Shown: in pieces, positions 54,376 to 64,000 of the stretch
How positions within the stretch are numbered: position 1 is the first letter of the stretch
Layout: each line of letters opens with the position of its first letter
Assembly (NCBI GenBank): GCA_019055375.1
Contig: JAHQIW010004688.1
Location: forward strand, 124,001 to 188,000
Length of the DNA stretch: 64,000 nt
Direction: 5' to 3'
Source of the DNA: Parelaphostrongylus tenuis
Taxonomy: Eukaryota > Nematoda > Chromadorea > Rhabditida > Metastrongylidae
Translations under genes and position numbers: made by a program
Notes under the pieces: model-generated
What the model was told of the DNA's origin: nothing
Database searches by the model: none
The model's input: only the letters and a program-made list of their open reading frames with translations

Positions 54376-55540
54376 TGCTCTTTACTGTCACCTAACTTCT
54401 TAAAGTGCGACAGCTTTCCCACTCATTATTCTTCTTCACCATGATATTTATTTTTGCTACGAATTGCTCTCAGACATCGTTCCTGAATAATTGGTAAAAG
54501 CACACTGGCTCCTCTGCTGTGAGTATTACGTCGCCTTGAATACCTGCCCGTTGCTCATTACTATTAGGGTTCTGTGCGTCAGCGCATTCTCTGAGCACTC
54601 GCAAATTATTTCCATCTTTCCAATAGCGCAATGTTCTTCAACTCTTCAATTACTATTGCCAGTGCAGGAATATTTGTCGAGTGGACTGCTTTCTATGCTG
54701 TTTTCGGGTTCGTCATCAAACCCTCATCGTCACATTATGGAAAGTGATCAAGTGGATTTCCCAAACTTCCCATGTGCAGACGTGACAAATCTCTCATCCA
54801 TAATATTTTAACAGGCATACTCTTCTTCACAACTGTTACTATTTACTACACTGGTTACTGATTACTGTTATTCACTAGTTACTAGACTATGATCTACGAA
54901 AAATTCACATTTCTTGCATAGATATTCTTGATATGCGTGGAAGAGAATAGCCACTAAAGGCAGTTAGGTAGTCTAGGAGTTTCTAGCTTACTGGAAAGTG
55001 TACGACAACTGCTCGCGCATGGTCACATCAAAGTTATTTGAAGAGATAGGCACTGAGCGGGCTGCAGGAAATCATCTTGAACATATTAAAATAATTATAA
55101 ATACGTAGAGAGCGTAATATCGGTTCGCATGCCCAGTATCAAAATTTCCATGATAAGATGTGCTTACAGTGCAGAATGAATTAATAATGAAATGTTTGTG
55201 CCAGCAGAACGGTAAACCAAAGTTTCTTCTATAACCAAATAGAGGTCTCAACTCTAAAAGTACTTTACTAATCCAAAGATTATTGAGAGTTGTTGATGAA
55301 ATGCCATCATATGTAATGAGAAAATCATTTTGACTAATGATTTCTTGTTCATTAATATCAAGCACTATGATGGCTTTTGGCTATTGTATGGGATTAGAAT
55401 ACATTAGAATTAAGAAAGTTATGCCGCGGAGCTTGCTTTCGGGATTCAAAATCGTGATGAAAAGGACTGTCTGCGTTGATCGGCCTCTGATGGATGCGCC
55501 ATATAATCGTTATCAATGTTTAGCCTGTTTAGAAGGTGGT
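54376..55540. other. Unassigned DNA
   Basis: The longest frame is 97 codons on the minus strand (55072-55365; MLDINEQEIISQNDFLITYD start). It has neither a confident splice pair nor a family match, though its composition is protein-like. A 106-codon plus-strand frame at 54491-54811 is equally unsupported. Confidence 0.3.
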
Positions 55541-55742
55541 TAATCAAATTCATATCTGGCATTTACGCAGTGGATCGCCGATGTTAGAAGTCAGTGCTGT
55601 TATCCTCATAGACAATTAAGACACCAATTCGCCAACCCCCCGAAGAGATGGAAGACTTAGTAAGCCCTGAGCGCGATCAAACCATCGACCATCGACATGT
55701 GTGTCGCAGAGCACCTCCAACCGCTGAGCCATACCCGCTTAC
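55540..55742 (-). mobile_element. tRNA-derived SINE (minus-strand copy)
   Basis: On the minus strand it has box A tggctcagcggttgg, box B ggtttgatcgcgctc, then gcttactaagtcttccatctc, ggttggcgaattggtgtc and a gccagatatgaatt core, parallel to the SINE at 11.9 kb. The 3' tail is lost. Confidence 0.75.
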
Positions 55743-55850
55743 AAAATGATGATATAATACGATAAGGATATCAAATGTTTTGACACATGGTATAAGTGCT
55801 ATACAGACGTAGCTTTTACAGCTGCCACAAGCTCGGCTGCCGGTCACTAT

Positions 55851-55912
55851 AATGTCAATTAATTCCATCATCTACTTGCAGTCAATTAATTCCATCATCT
55901 AACTTGCGGTCA
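55851..55912 (+). repeat. Tandem duplication of about 30 bp
   Basis: gtcaattaattccatcatct occurs twice in a row, each followed by acttgc (with one extra a in the second unit). Confidence 0.9.
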
Positions 55913-56097
55913 ACTATTGCTTGGCGTCGATTCCTTCATAGAGGAGTATACCCTCACAGGATCAGCTAAACGAGTGCGTTGCTACTGATGAGACCCGGTA
56001 CGGAAAAAAAGGCGCCTGTCTAGCACTCAGGACCGTGGCTCAAAACATATTACATTATATTAGATTATTACTGTTTGAGCATGGTTTGTAAAAAAAG

Positions 56098-56238
56098 GAG
56101 GGATGATATAATTGATAGGTTAACTGTTTATAAATCTGCGGTAATGTATGAAAATGAGTGGTCGAATGGAGAGGGACGATATAATTGATAATTTAACTGT
56201 TTGTTAATATGCGGTAATGTATGAAAATGAGTGGCCGC
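56098..56238 (+). repeat. Tandem duplication of about 70 bp
   Basis: Two adjacent units share ggatgatataattgatag (or ggacgatataattgataa), ttaactgttt and cggtaatgtatgaaaatgag followed by tggtcg or tggccg. A few substitutions separate them. Confidence 0.9.
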
Positions 56239-57015
56239 TAGTGTAAGAAGTGAAAGGTAAGTATGATCAAAATGTAGAAACATGAATAACCTGGTATATA
56301 AATGTTCAATAATAGTTTGAAATGTCTAATTCGAATGTACTTGATGCTCTCCTTTGAAATTGCGGGGTTTCAGAAAGCATTGACAATGTTTCTACTATCC
56401 ACTGTTTCACTGAAGTCTCTTTTATCATATTTTATGACAATCAAACCTTCACAAATGCTTGCAAGGATACATGAAAGCTCTAGGTATAAGTGGACGAGGA
56501 TGCGCCTCGGAAGGAGTTGAACGAAGAAGGAGAACTCTGACGTACTGATGGAACCTCAAAACCACCTACACATTCTCCCACTAAAACTATTTGGAGAGAC
56601 GGAAACTGGACAAGATACTGGAAATTTATTCGAGGACATGTTCAAATAAAAAGATACAAGTAAAGAACTTGCAAACAGTGCGCATAACCAGTGGCAATAG
56701 TGCAGTGAGAATAATGTTTATAATAGAGTATAAGCGGATACGGAATAATCATCGCCAACAACACAATACAACAGAGTTTCTTCTACAACTCTGAAAAGAC
56801 TCATATCCTAGAGTATACTGGAAATATAAAGTCGCTCTGGATTGTCGATGAAAAGGCATCAAATGCAATGCGCACTATCAATATTGATACACAATTTATT
56901 GTTTAATGTTTGTTTCAGCACATTCCAACCATAGCTACTACGCCATATTTTGTTAAGAACCGGCGTGAAAGGGCTAGCTACTGCCTTCACCATAGTTTTC
57001 GCACTCCAATGTGGG
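56239..57015. other. Unassigned DNA
   Basis: Short frames (72 and 67 codons, plus) without support. Confidence 0.3.
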
Positions 57016-57017
57016 AG

Positions 57018-57945
57018 GCGCGATGAAAATCTAGGGCTTATATAATGAAAATTAGTTGTTTGACTTTCACAGACCCAACCTTTGCTTGCCTAACTGGCAA
57101 AGGAGGACTGTCTGCCCCACCTCCGACTCACACTCTGCCTGTGAACGGTTCAACCGCCTCTGCAACTCTAATCACCAGCGTGGGATTCAATGTGTCTCAT
57201 TTCTCTCTGCCATTCGGTACCCCTTTACGAGAAGAAGGGTGCTGCTTCAATTTCCTACCATAACACTTCACTGTAGTTTTTCTATACTATCTTTTTGATT
57301 CCATTAGTATTGAACCTTCTTCTATAACGCTACTATTCTAGCAAATAACGCCTAGCTGTCTAACATTTCACTACTTTTTGTCTATGGGGTAACAACGCAT
57401 GTCCAACTTTCGCCTTAATGACATTGTGGCAGTTTCTCATGTAAGTTTACAATGAGAATTAATTTTACGTGGACCACTCATTTGTTTGTAGTTCAACATT
57501 TCCTGAAGACAGCTGTTTGTACTTCGACTTGTCCATACCTCTCCAAACCGTGCCACCGAAACTACCTACAAGTGCTGAATTACCACACTGACATTCAGAG
57601 CGAAAAAAGTTTGATATCTATTGATACCTCATGGAGCTACGTTTTGTATCAAAAAGTAAAGATAACGCCAACCGGAGCGTTGTGTTAGAGGATTGAATTA
57701 GCAACCTTCTACCATATGGATGGAATGCCGAGTGGCAAAGACGAGTAATACAGACAGTGATTCCCAAGCTAAGGGTTAGAGTCGCAGAAGGGAGGTGAAA
57801 CCGTTCTCGCGCTGGGAGTGAGAGTAGCAGAGGAGAGGGGCAGACAACCCGCCCTTACCATTTAAACACGCACAGGTTGGGCCTGTGGAAGTCATACGAC
57901 TAAATTGCACTTGATAAGTCCTAGATTTTCATTGCAGTGTTGTCA
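57018..57945. mobile_element. Foldback element with about 230-bp inverted ends
   Basis: The left end (gatgaaaatctagggcttat; cagacccaacctttgc; aggactgtctgccccacctc; gaacggttcaaccgcctctg) is the reverse complement of the right end (ccgttctcgcgctggg; ggggcagacaacccgccc; aggttgggcctgtg; ataagtcctagattttcat). The 450-bp centre has no transposase. Small frames across the arms are by-products. It may be a MITE-type DNA element; target-site duplication was not established. Confidence 0.7.
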
Positions 57946-57999
57946 TTACAATTAACTCATCACGTGATACGTTTCGCACAGAGCGGCTCTACCGAGTTT

Positions 58000-58850
58000 A
58001 CCTTGATCACCCGTATCACTTGTCGTTTCATTGATGACCAAGTGACTCGAGCGAGCACCAGCAACACTTTCATCATTCCCTATCGCGTGCAAGAGTAGCC
58101 CGGTGGGTCCTCCTCGCTCTAGAGATTCGCTGAGCATCATACCTTTCTTCTATCGCTTTCGTGAAGAAATCGGACCAACGGGTCGGTGGTCTTCCTGTAG
58201 AGCGCTTGATGTCCCGAGAAATCCAGTCGATAACGGCTCTCGTCCATCGGTTGTCGTTGAAGCGCATCACGTGTCCAACCCACCCCATTTTCGATATCCT
58301 GGCGTGTAGAACAGCGTCTTCGATTTTCGATCGTTGACGTAGGTCGGAACTTCGGATCCTTTCTCTCATTTGCGAGGTACAGGATACTCCTAGCATCAAC
58401 CTTTCGGCTGCACGTTCGATAACGCCTAGTGATCTGTTATCCTGCTTACGTAGCGACCAGATTTCTGCTGCATGCGTTAGGGCAGGGATAATCGTCTAGT
58501 CGGAAAGGTGGGCACGGAGTCGAATGTTCTTTATTCTCTTCACTGCATCTTCGGTGCCCTCAAATGTTCCCTAAGCCGCTCGCTTCCTCCTGCTCAACTC
58601 TGGAACCACCTCGTTCATTTTGTTGATTTCACCATTTAGATAAACGTAACCGAAGCATTCGGAAATGTTCGTTTTGTTGAAGGTGAATGGCGTATTCAAA
58701 CCCCTTCGTTTCTCATAAATATCGTCTTCGCTAGAATTAGTTGAAGGCTAATCTTTCCAATAGGCGCTGTCAAGATCGGTTAATATACGTTCCGCCTAGG
58801 TGATGTTAGTGTTCTGAAGACGATATCATCAGCGAAGGCGGTGTAAAACA
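58000..58850 (-). pseudogene. RTE family 1 3' fragment (copy E)
   Basis: It is read right to left: traces of the Asp-Asp block (58.8 kb, shifted frames), then LSRRK, and a clean 108-codon stretch at 58399-58073 with [40 protein letters not shown] and [19 protein letters not shown] to the element's 3' end near 58000. It is similar to copy D but with more stops. Confidence 0.85.
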
Positions 58851-61265
58851 TAATTTTTCATTCATTTTCGATTTTAGTAGCGTTTGCCATGATATTTAGC
58901 TTTTCGAGTCCTTTCTCCACTCTAAGCTTTTGCCTTTTCATGACTTCTTTTAGTTTCCATGCTCGTTTATACGTAGACAACAGCACAGCTGTAGGCGCAC
59001 AAATATGGTATAAGACCAGTTTGTGATACCGCTATGTTATCTTCTAAAAACCCTGCTTTTTCAAACGTAGAATTGCACAGTCGCAATCGATGTTTTTGGA
59101 CTTGTTTTGTCAACACGAGCGTTTCCTGTCCCTGTTAGATAGAGTCCTTGACAAAACTAGGGAGCACTTATTTGGCCGTATCAACAAGCTTACAGCAGCC
59201 AAGAGGTATGTAATTAATTACTTGATCCAGGCCCATCGTACCCTATATATAAATTCACCCACTGAATACCACCCCAATGCAAACCTTCGGGGAGCGAGCA
59301 AAACAGTATTCCGCCTCTGCCACCTAGTGTGGTCCGCAGTCGACTGTTGACTGCATCATCGCTTCATAACTCATTTGATAATCCATCCCTGCACACTGCC
59401 TTTTGTCATTCCTTTCACATCTCATTACTGCGGCTCTTCATTCTTATCGCACAATTTTTCATCTTGACCAAATCCATTGATTGACGGTACATGACACCAC
59501 GTTGTTATCGTGTATTTTAATATTATTGTTGATATTATTATTCTAGTGATGTATACTGGAACTAAAGAACCTTTCGTTATTCGTGCTCGTGCTCACAACA
59601 GGTCTCTCTTGGCAAAATTCTATCACTTCATCACACAGTACGCAAGGCTCGAAGTTCTTCTTTCTTCGGCAATCGGCATCTTGGGGAAAAATAATTTCTT
59701 AGGAATTAGGCATACAACTTTATCATGTACTCAGATTCAAAAAAAATTATCAGGCTTGAAAGACAACGAAGAATGCAATCTAAGGAAAAACAGTTGTGGA
59801 CAATAGACTAGAATCGTTAGTTGTGCCGAAGAAGGAAGCGTTGTAACGTTAATATAATAAATAATCCTATTTACGTGATACTTTCACGCTGATTGAAACT
59901 GCCAGGGTTAAAATAGAGATAAAGCTGGTATTTAAATGCATATGCTAAATTTAGTGCATGCGAACATAGTTTCTTGTTGTAAAAAAACCTTACATAGTTT
60001 ACCTACGTGAAAGTCTTAGGAAAAAAATGCTTTAATTTCTCATTTGTCATTCAGCTGCTATGAAGAATCTTAAAATCTCACAGCCAATGAGAAAGGCAAA
60101 AAATGAGAAAGACCCCTTTGAGGCTTGAAGCTATAAGCACTGTTGGTAATAAGTAGCAACTTCGTGTAGCTAGACATTCTGTCAAACTAAAAAACCTTAC
60201 CATAGCAAGTGGGAAATAGGAAGTCGTTGGAGGTGCTAGTCAATAATACGAGCATGGTCCGTGGTTCAGTCGGTGTTTGGGAATTGGTACTTGTCTTCTA
60301 AATACTCCCTCAAATCCCCAAAAGCTAAAGTCAACTAATGGTTGAGGCTTGTGTACACCAAGCGCAGCCATTCCATTATTCAGGACGAATTTGAACACAA
60401 ATATCGAGCAACAGGTGAAACGACCGGTATAATAATTTGAAAACATTGGCGGATGACAGATACGAGAAACGAATCGAATGAAAAAGCGCTGGAATCCTGA
60501 CAGCACGTGGGCAGTCAAGCAAAAAGAAATGAAATAGAGTTACGAAAGTGAGGTTAGCGCAGTTTAGGAATAAATGCAGCAAAATGATTTTTGATACATC
60601 GAAATTAATGCAGAACTTAGATAAAAAAATTGTTGACGTTGAATAGCAATTCTAAAATAATTTAGACACGCATTAGCGAGAATTTTCGCTCACAGAAAGA
60701 GTCGTGAACTGCTGCAAAAACTATAAGATGTATTCAAAAGGGCAAGACAACATTGAAAAATGTTCCAAACAAAGGTGCTGAAAAAAACCTTCTCGGAGGT
60801 GCTGAAACTACTTGCTTGAAAAAAACACGATAGTTACGAGACCCTTCAAATTGTTCCTTGCACCTCGGTTGTACTGTAATATTCATAACATTTCCAATTG
60901 ATGGCAGCAATTTATCACAATAAGCGAGACGTTTCTTCCGTATTTCACAACATATCGTTATACACCGCTCACTAGATTTACCTGCATCAAAGTCATGTTT
61001 AATGTTTTCGCAAATGACATTTATACGTGTTATAACGAAGTTGCGGAACCGAGCCGATATGACAAATACAGGTGCCATACTCTTTACAGTGGTTAATTTT
61101 GGCGTACAAAAGTTTTTATCTATATTTTTTGTAGTTAATCGGCAACATATCCGGCGCAAATGATGTGACAAGAGTCGTCGGTAGAATATCTTATTAATGA
61201 TTTGTCACTCAGAAGTCTTTTTATTTAACCGCTTTCAGCAGTGGTATGATATCACAGACATACCC
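58851..61265. other. Unassigned DNA with weak exon candidates
   Basis: It holds a plus frame of 86 codons (59090-59350), a plus frame of 98 codons (59510-59806) and a minus frame of 145 codons (60734-61171) containing ICENIKHDFDAGKSSERCIT and several cysteines. The last contains a possible donor after gatgcag. None has family support. Confidence 0.3.
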
Positions 61266-61267
61266 AG

Positions 61268-61642
61268 TGGTGTGCAAAACTTTTGTGTCGTATGGGACTC
61301 GAGCCAGCATCTTGCCCTATTCGGGACGCGTGTCTAGCCCGTTGAATTACTGACTACAGTTTTCCTACCACTCTTTCTGCGCTGCAACGCATTTATTTGT
61401 CTGCATTCAGCCGTCAACGCTTGGCCTAGGTAGTCGATATCGACATTGAACCCAGTCACGCTGACAGGCATTGGGTGTTGGATTACCAAATACAATTCAA
61501 ACAGAAACAGATAGATGCGCTGTAGCGTAGAGAGAATGGTGGCAAAACGGGTGCCATTAGTGCAACGGGTTAGAGCATGCGTGTCCTGATAGGGTGAGAT
61601 GCTGTTCTGAGTCCCGATTGAAGCAAAAGGTTGCACATTCCT
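61268..61642. mobile_element. Foldback element with tRNA-like ends, family FBt (copy 3)
   Basis: The left arm (gtgcaaaacttttgtgtcg, atgggactcgagccagca, gacgcgtgtctagcccgttg) and right arm (tagtgcaacgggttagagca, tgcgtgtcctgatagggtga, tctgagtcccgattgaagca, aaggttgcacat) are inverted copies, each tRNA-like and facing outward. Interior landmarks (ccactctttctgcgctgcaa; cattgaaccca) match copy 1 at 24.83 kb. The 111-codon minus frame across it is fortuitous. Confidence 0.75.
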
Positions 61643-62654
61643 GTACATCACTGAGATTTTCGACCTCATTTCACATTTCTACATGTTGGTGCTGAGAAAA
61701 ACGTGTGGAACAGATATGGTTGATGAGAAGGCGCGGGAATGCCCTGTCTCCATGATCCACACTGTATACAGTGAGCAGCGTCATATTTGACAAGCAAATC
61801 ATTGTTTCTTGACTTTTGGTCGCTTTGATAGCTTTGTTTGGTATTGTATGGAATGAGGAAATTTTGAGAACATATGACGAGCTTAGTGATATTCTCTTCA
61901 GAACTTTTTGATTAAGTGATGATAGCATATGATTGCATGGTAGATAAGTGTTTTTTTTAATGTACAACAGCTGCATGTGCATCGAAACATGATAGGGAGT
62001 ACAAAATAACATGAGGCATACAAAGGATAAAAGAAGTGAAGAAGTGTAGAAGTTCTTCGCAAAATCCAAAAAAAACTCTTCATAGAAGGAAAATTCCAGT
62101 AAAATGAGCGAAATTACACTGCAGGAGTGGTTGGTGTTACATCCATAGGTGAGCACAGTGAAAAGCGTTAATAGGGCTATGACAGAGCGCTACAAAGAGA
62201 TTTGATCAACTATTGATCTCCTCTTATGGATGGGTGGTTGTTCAAATATTCTTGGAAACAGACGCGGTATTTATGGAACTGGCCGACACAGATCCCGTAT
62301 CTGCGTAGGTTCGTCGGTACAGGTCCGTCTGCTTTGCAGTATGACAAGCAGTGCTTCAGCACTCCCTAAATAGTTTGAATTGCTTCGGCACAACCATATT
62401 TCAACTCACAGCAAGAATTAATAGCACGATTGCAGTGAAAAATTTTGAAGGAATCATTCTTGTTATTTTAGATAAATTCTCTAGGAAGACAACCAAACAA
62501 AGAGTTCTCATAATCAGCTACCATCTAGAACATATTGAGAAAAAGAAGTTGAATTTGGATATGGGCGAGGGAACTGGATTATTTAGCTTCCTATTCTAAC
62601 TGGAGCGTTCTTGGCATTGGTGAGATCCTTACAACCTACTATGGGGTCTACCAA
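61643..62654. other. Unassigned DNA
   Basis: It contains a 161-codon minus frame (61671-62156) and an 82-codon plus frame (62351-62599). Both are low-complexity in codon use and lack family or splice evidence. Confidence 0.3.
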
Positions 62655-62782
62655 GCCCGTATAGGATAAAACGGTAAAGTATTAAACGTTGATTAATCCC
62701 AGATCCCTGTGCATTCAACTCCTCTGTGCATCGTTAATGCAACTGAATGCATATCTGGCATGTATAGTGACTCAAGTCTGTC
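62655..62782 (-). mobile_element. tRNA-derived SINE, 5'-truncated (minus strand)
   Basis: On the minus strand: gccagatatgcattcagt, gaatgcacagggatctggga, ttaatcaacg and a ttttatcct tail, matching the 3' half of the SINE at 11.9 kb. Confidence 0.65.
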
Positions 62783-64000
62783 TATAAATGTACGTTTTCG
62801 GCATTTTTCTCCTCAAAAGGAACCGTGCATCGATTCACAAGCGCGAGAGCGGTATGGAACTAAATTCAATGTTTGCAATGCAGGGTACCTCTAACTATTC
62901 TATTACTTATGGACTGTACCATTGTATTTACGCCTCCCCGTTCTTTTTCGTAAATTGTAAGATATCACTTTTCATCAAGGTGATAAAGTGTTCAAAAAAG
63001 AGCACAGAAGCGTGAAAGGAGTATGACGGCCAACCTGGCGTTTGCAGCAATCAGTATGATCATGACGTGACGACAAACAATCCCATACACGAGACACCGT
63101 ATTCCCTTTCCGTGAGCATTCGGCGATAAAAGGTAACACCTGAACTTGTGCTGAGACATCAATTCGAACGAGGGTAAACTAAATGTGTATGACTTTTTAA
63201 GGTTTATCTTTGTCAAATTCGTAAAACAACACTGGATGCGAAGCACTAAATCCTAAACTGCGAACTCAAAGCGTTTGCGGTATGAGAAAAGCAGTCGTAC
63301 GTGTAAAACGTAGTCGAGAGAAAGGCAGAGCAAGGCCTTTGGTTAATTCATTGAGTGACACGTGAGCTCTCGAAAGTATCTGAGAGTTTGAAGCTAATCA
63401 GTTTTCAAGTTTTGTTGGTATCTCAGTATTCTCAGTAGTTTAATATCAGTTGTCAGAAGTTTAGAAGAACTAATATTGATGTACTGACGATTCAGTGGCT
63501 TTCCTGTAATCGTTGAGAATGTCGGCCACGCATGGGTTTAAGGCGTTATATCAAATCTAAGTAATTAAACCTCTGCACACATTATAATAATTTCAAAGCA
63601 ACGAAAAATAACAACGCAGTAAGAAATAGAATGACAATTGAGAAAACAACGATAGTGAGTAGTTGTCAGGAGCCCACAACAAATGAGTTACGAATGGTTA
63701 GATTATAATAATGACTGGCTTACGGTAGGAATTGCTGGTCAAGTTCTCCAACTGGCGTCGTCTAGCAGTCCTTTCTGTTTTCACAGTTGTCACCGTTTGC
63801 GGATCGACGTAAGATTTGTAAGTTGCACTTAGGTTTTCTCAAAAACAGAAGCCACGACTAACACAGATGTGTTTATGACTAGGTTTTTATAGGAATACGT
63901 CGGACTACTCTTAGTTATGGTTATTGTATTGAAATATGGACCTCTACTGCACATCGCGGTCAGGTAAGCGATAAATCACTATCACAAGCGAGACAGATAA
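62783..64000. other. Unassigned DNA at right edge
   Basis: No gene or repeat could be supported to the end of the window. Confidence 0.3.

Noticed and set aside
60734..61171. A 145-codon minus-strand frame with several Cys
   Set aside because: Interesting cysteine spacing, but no signal peptide and no convincing acceptor-donor pair; kept only as an unassigned-region note.
61671..62156. A 161-codon minus-strand frame
   Set aside because: Composition follows the AT-rich base content (Ser, Leu, Ile, Phe, Tyr), with no domain, splice or conservation evidence.
1..64000. Bacterial-type systems (operons, CRISPR arrays, prophage)
   Set aside because: The window shows spliced eukaryotic exons and nematode-type mobile elements; no regularly spaced direct repeats of CRISPR type were seen.

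Overview
The window looks like nuclear DNA of a strongylid (clade V) nematode, probably hookworm-like. The evidence is the density of decayed RTE-type non-LTR retrotransposons, mariner-like elements and tRNA-derived SINEs, together with small exons (66-191 nt), short compact introns and a nematode-style M13 peptidase gene. No database search was possible, so the taxon is an inference.

The one well-supported gene is a neprilysin-like M13 zinc metallopeptidase on the minus strand, about 27.58 kb down to 8.34 kb. I rebuilt 18 exons by family alignment, splice signals and codon phase. They cover the cytoplasmic tail and membrane anchor, the N-terminal DPC..FYSFTCG motif, the substrate-binding Asn-Ala, the HEITH zinc motif, the ENIAD motif, the catalytic His..Arg block and the C-terminal CRVW. 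From 17.91 kb down to 9.81 kb every junction is in phase. Two or three small upstream exons are missing, and the last junction is off by one nucleotide. Its introns hold an RTE copy (12.3-15.5 kb), an RTE 3' fragment (25.8-26.4 kb), two mariners (22.9-24.7 kb), two SINEs (11.0-12.2 kb) and a foldback element with tRNA-like ends (24.83-25.18 kb).

Layout: 0-8.3 kb has no gene; it holds a foldback element (0.85-1.37 kb) and a diverged 2.3-kb direct duplication (2.05-4.37 and 5.67-8.01 kb). 8.3-27.6 kb is the peptidase gene. 28.98-29.14 kb is a likely last exon of an unrecognised minus-strand gene. 29.5-41.2 kb is mostly repeats: a second RTE family (30.9-33.4, 36.4-36.8, 37.7-41.2 kb), including a large inverted repeat at 38.36-40.62 kb, plus foldback elements. 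41.35-41.76 kb is a conserved-looking reading frame with one stop and a polyA signal. 43.4-44.3 kb is the best-preserved RTE 3' half. 45.7-47.0 kb holds a foldback element and a mariner. 48.45-48.67 kb is a possible signal-peptide exon and 49.71-49.87 kb another exon candidate. 51.2-54.4 kb is a heavily decayed full-length RTE. 55.5-64 kb holds SINEs, tandem duplications, foldback elements and another RTE fragment.

The most unusual signals are the foldback elements whose inverted ends each carry a tRNA-gene-like sequence with pol III box A and box B (three copies), the inverted RTE duplication in which one arm has lost exactly the reverse transcriptase catalytic aspartates, and the long non-coding direct duplication at the left end.
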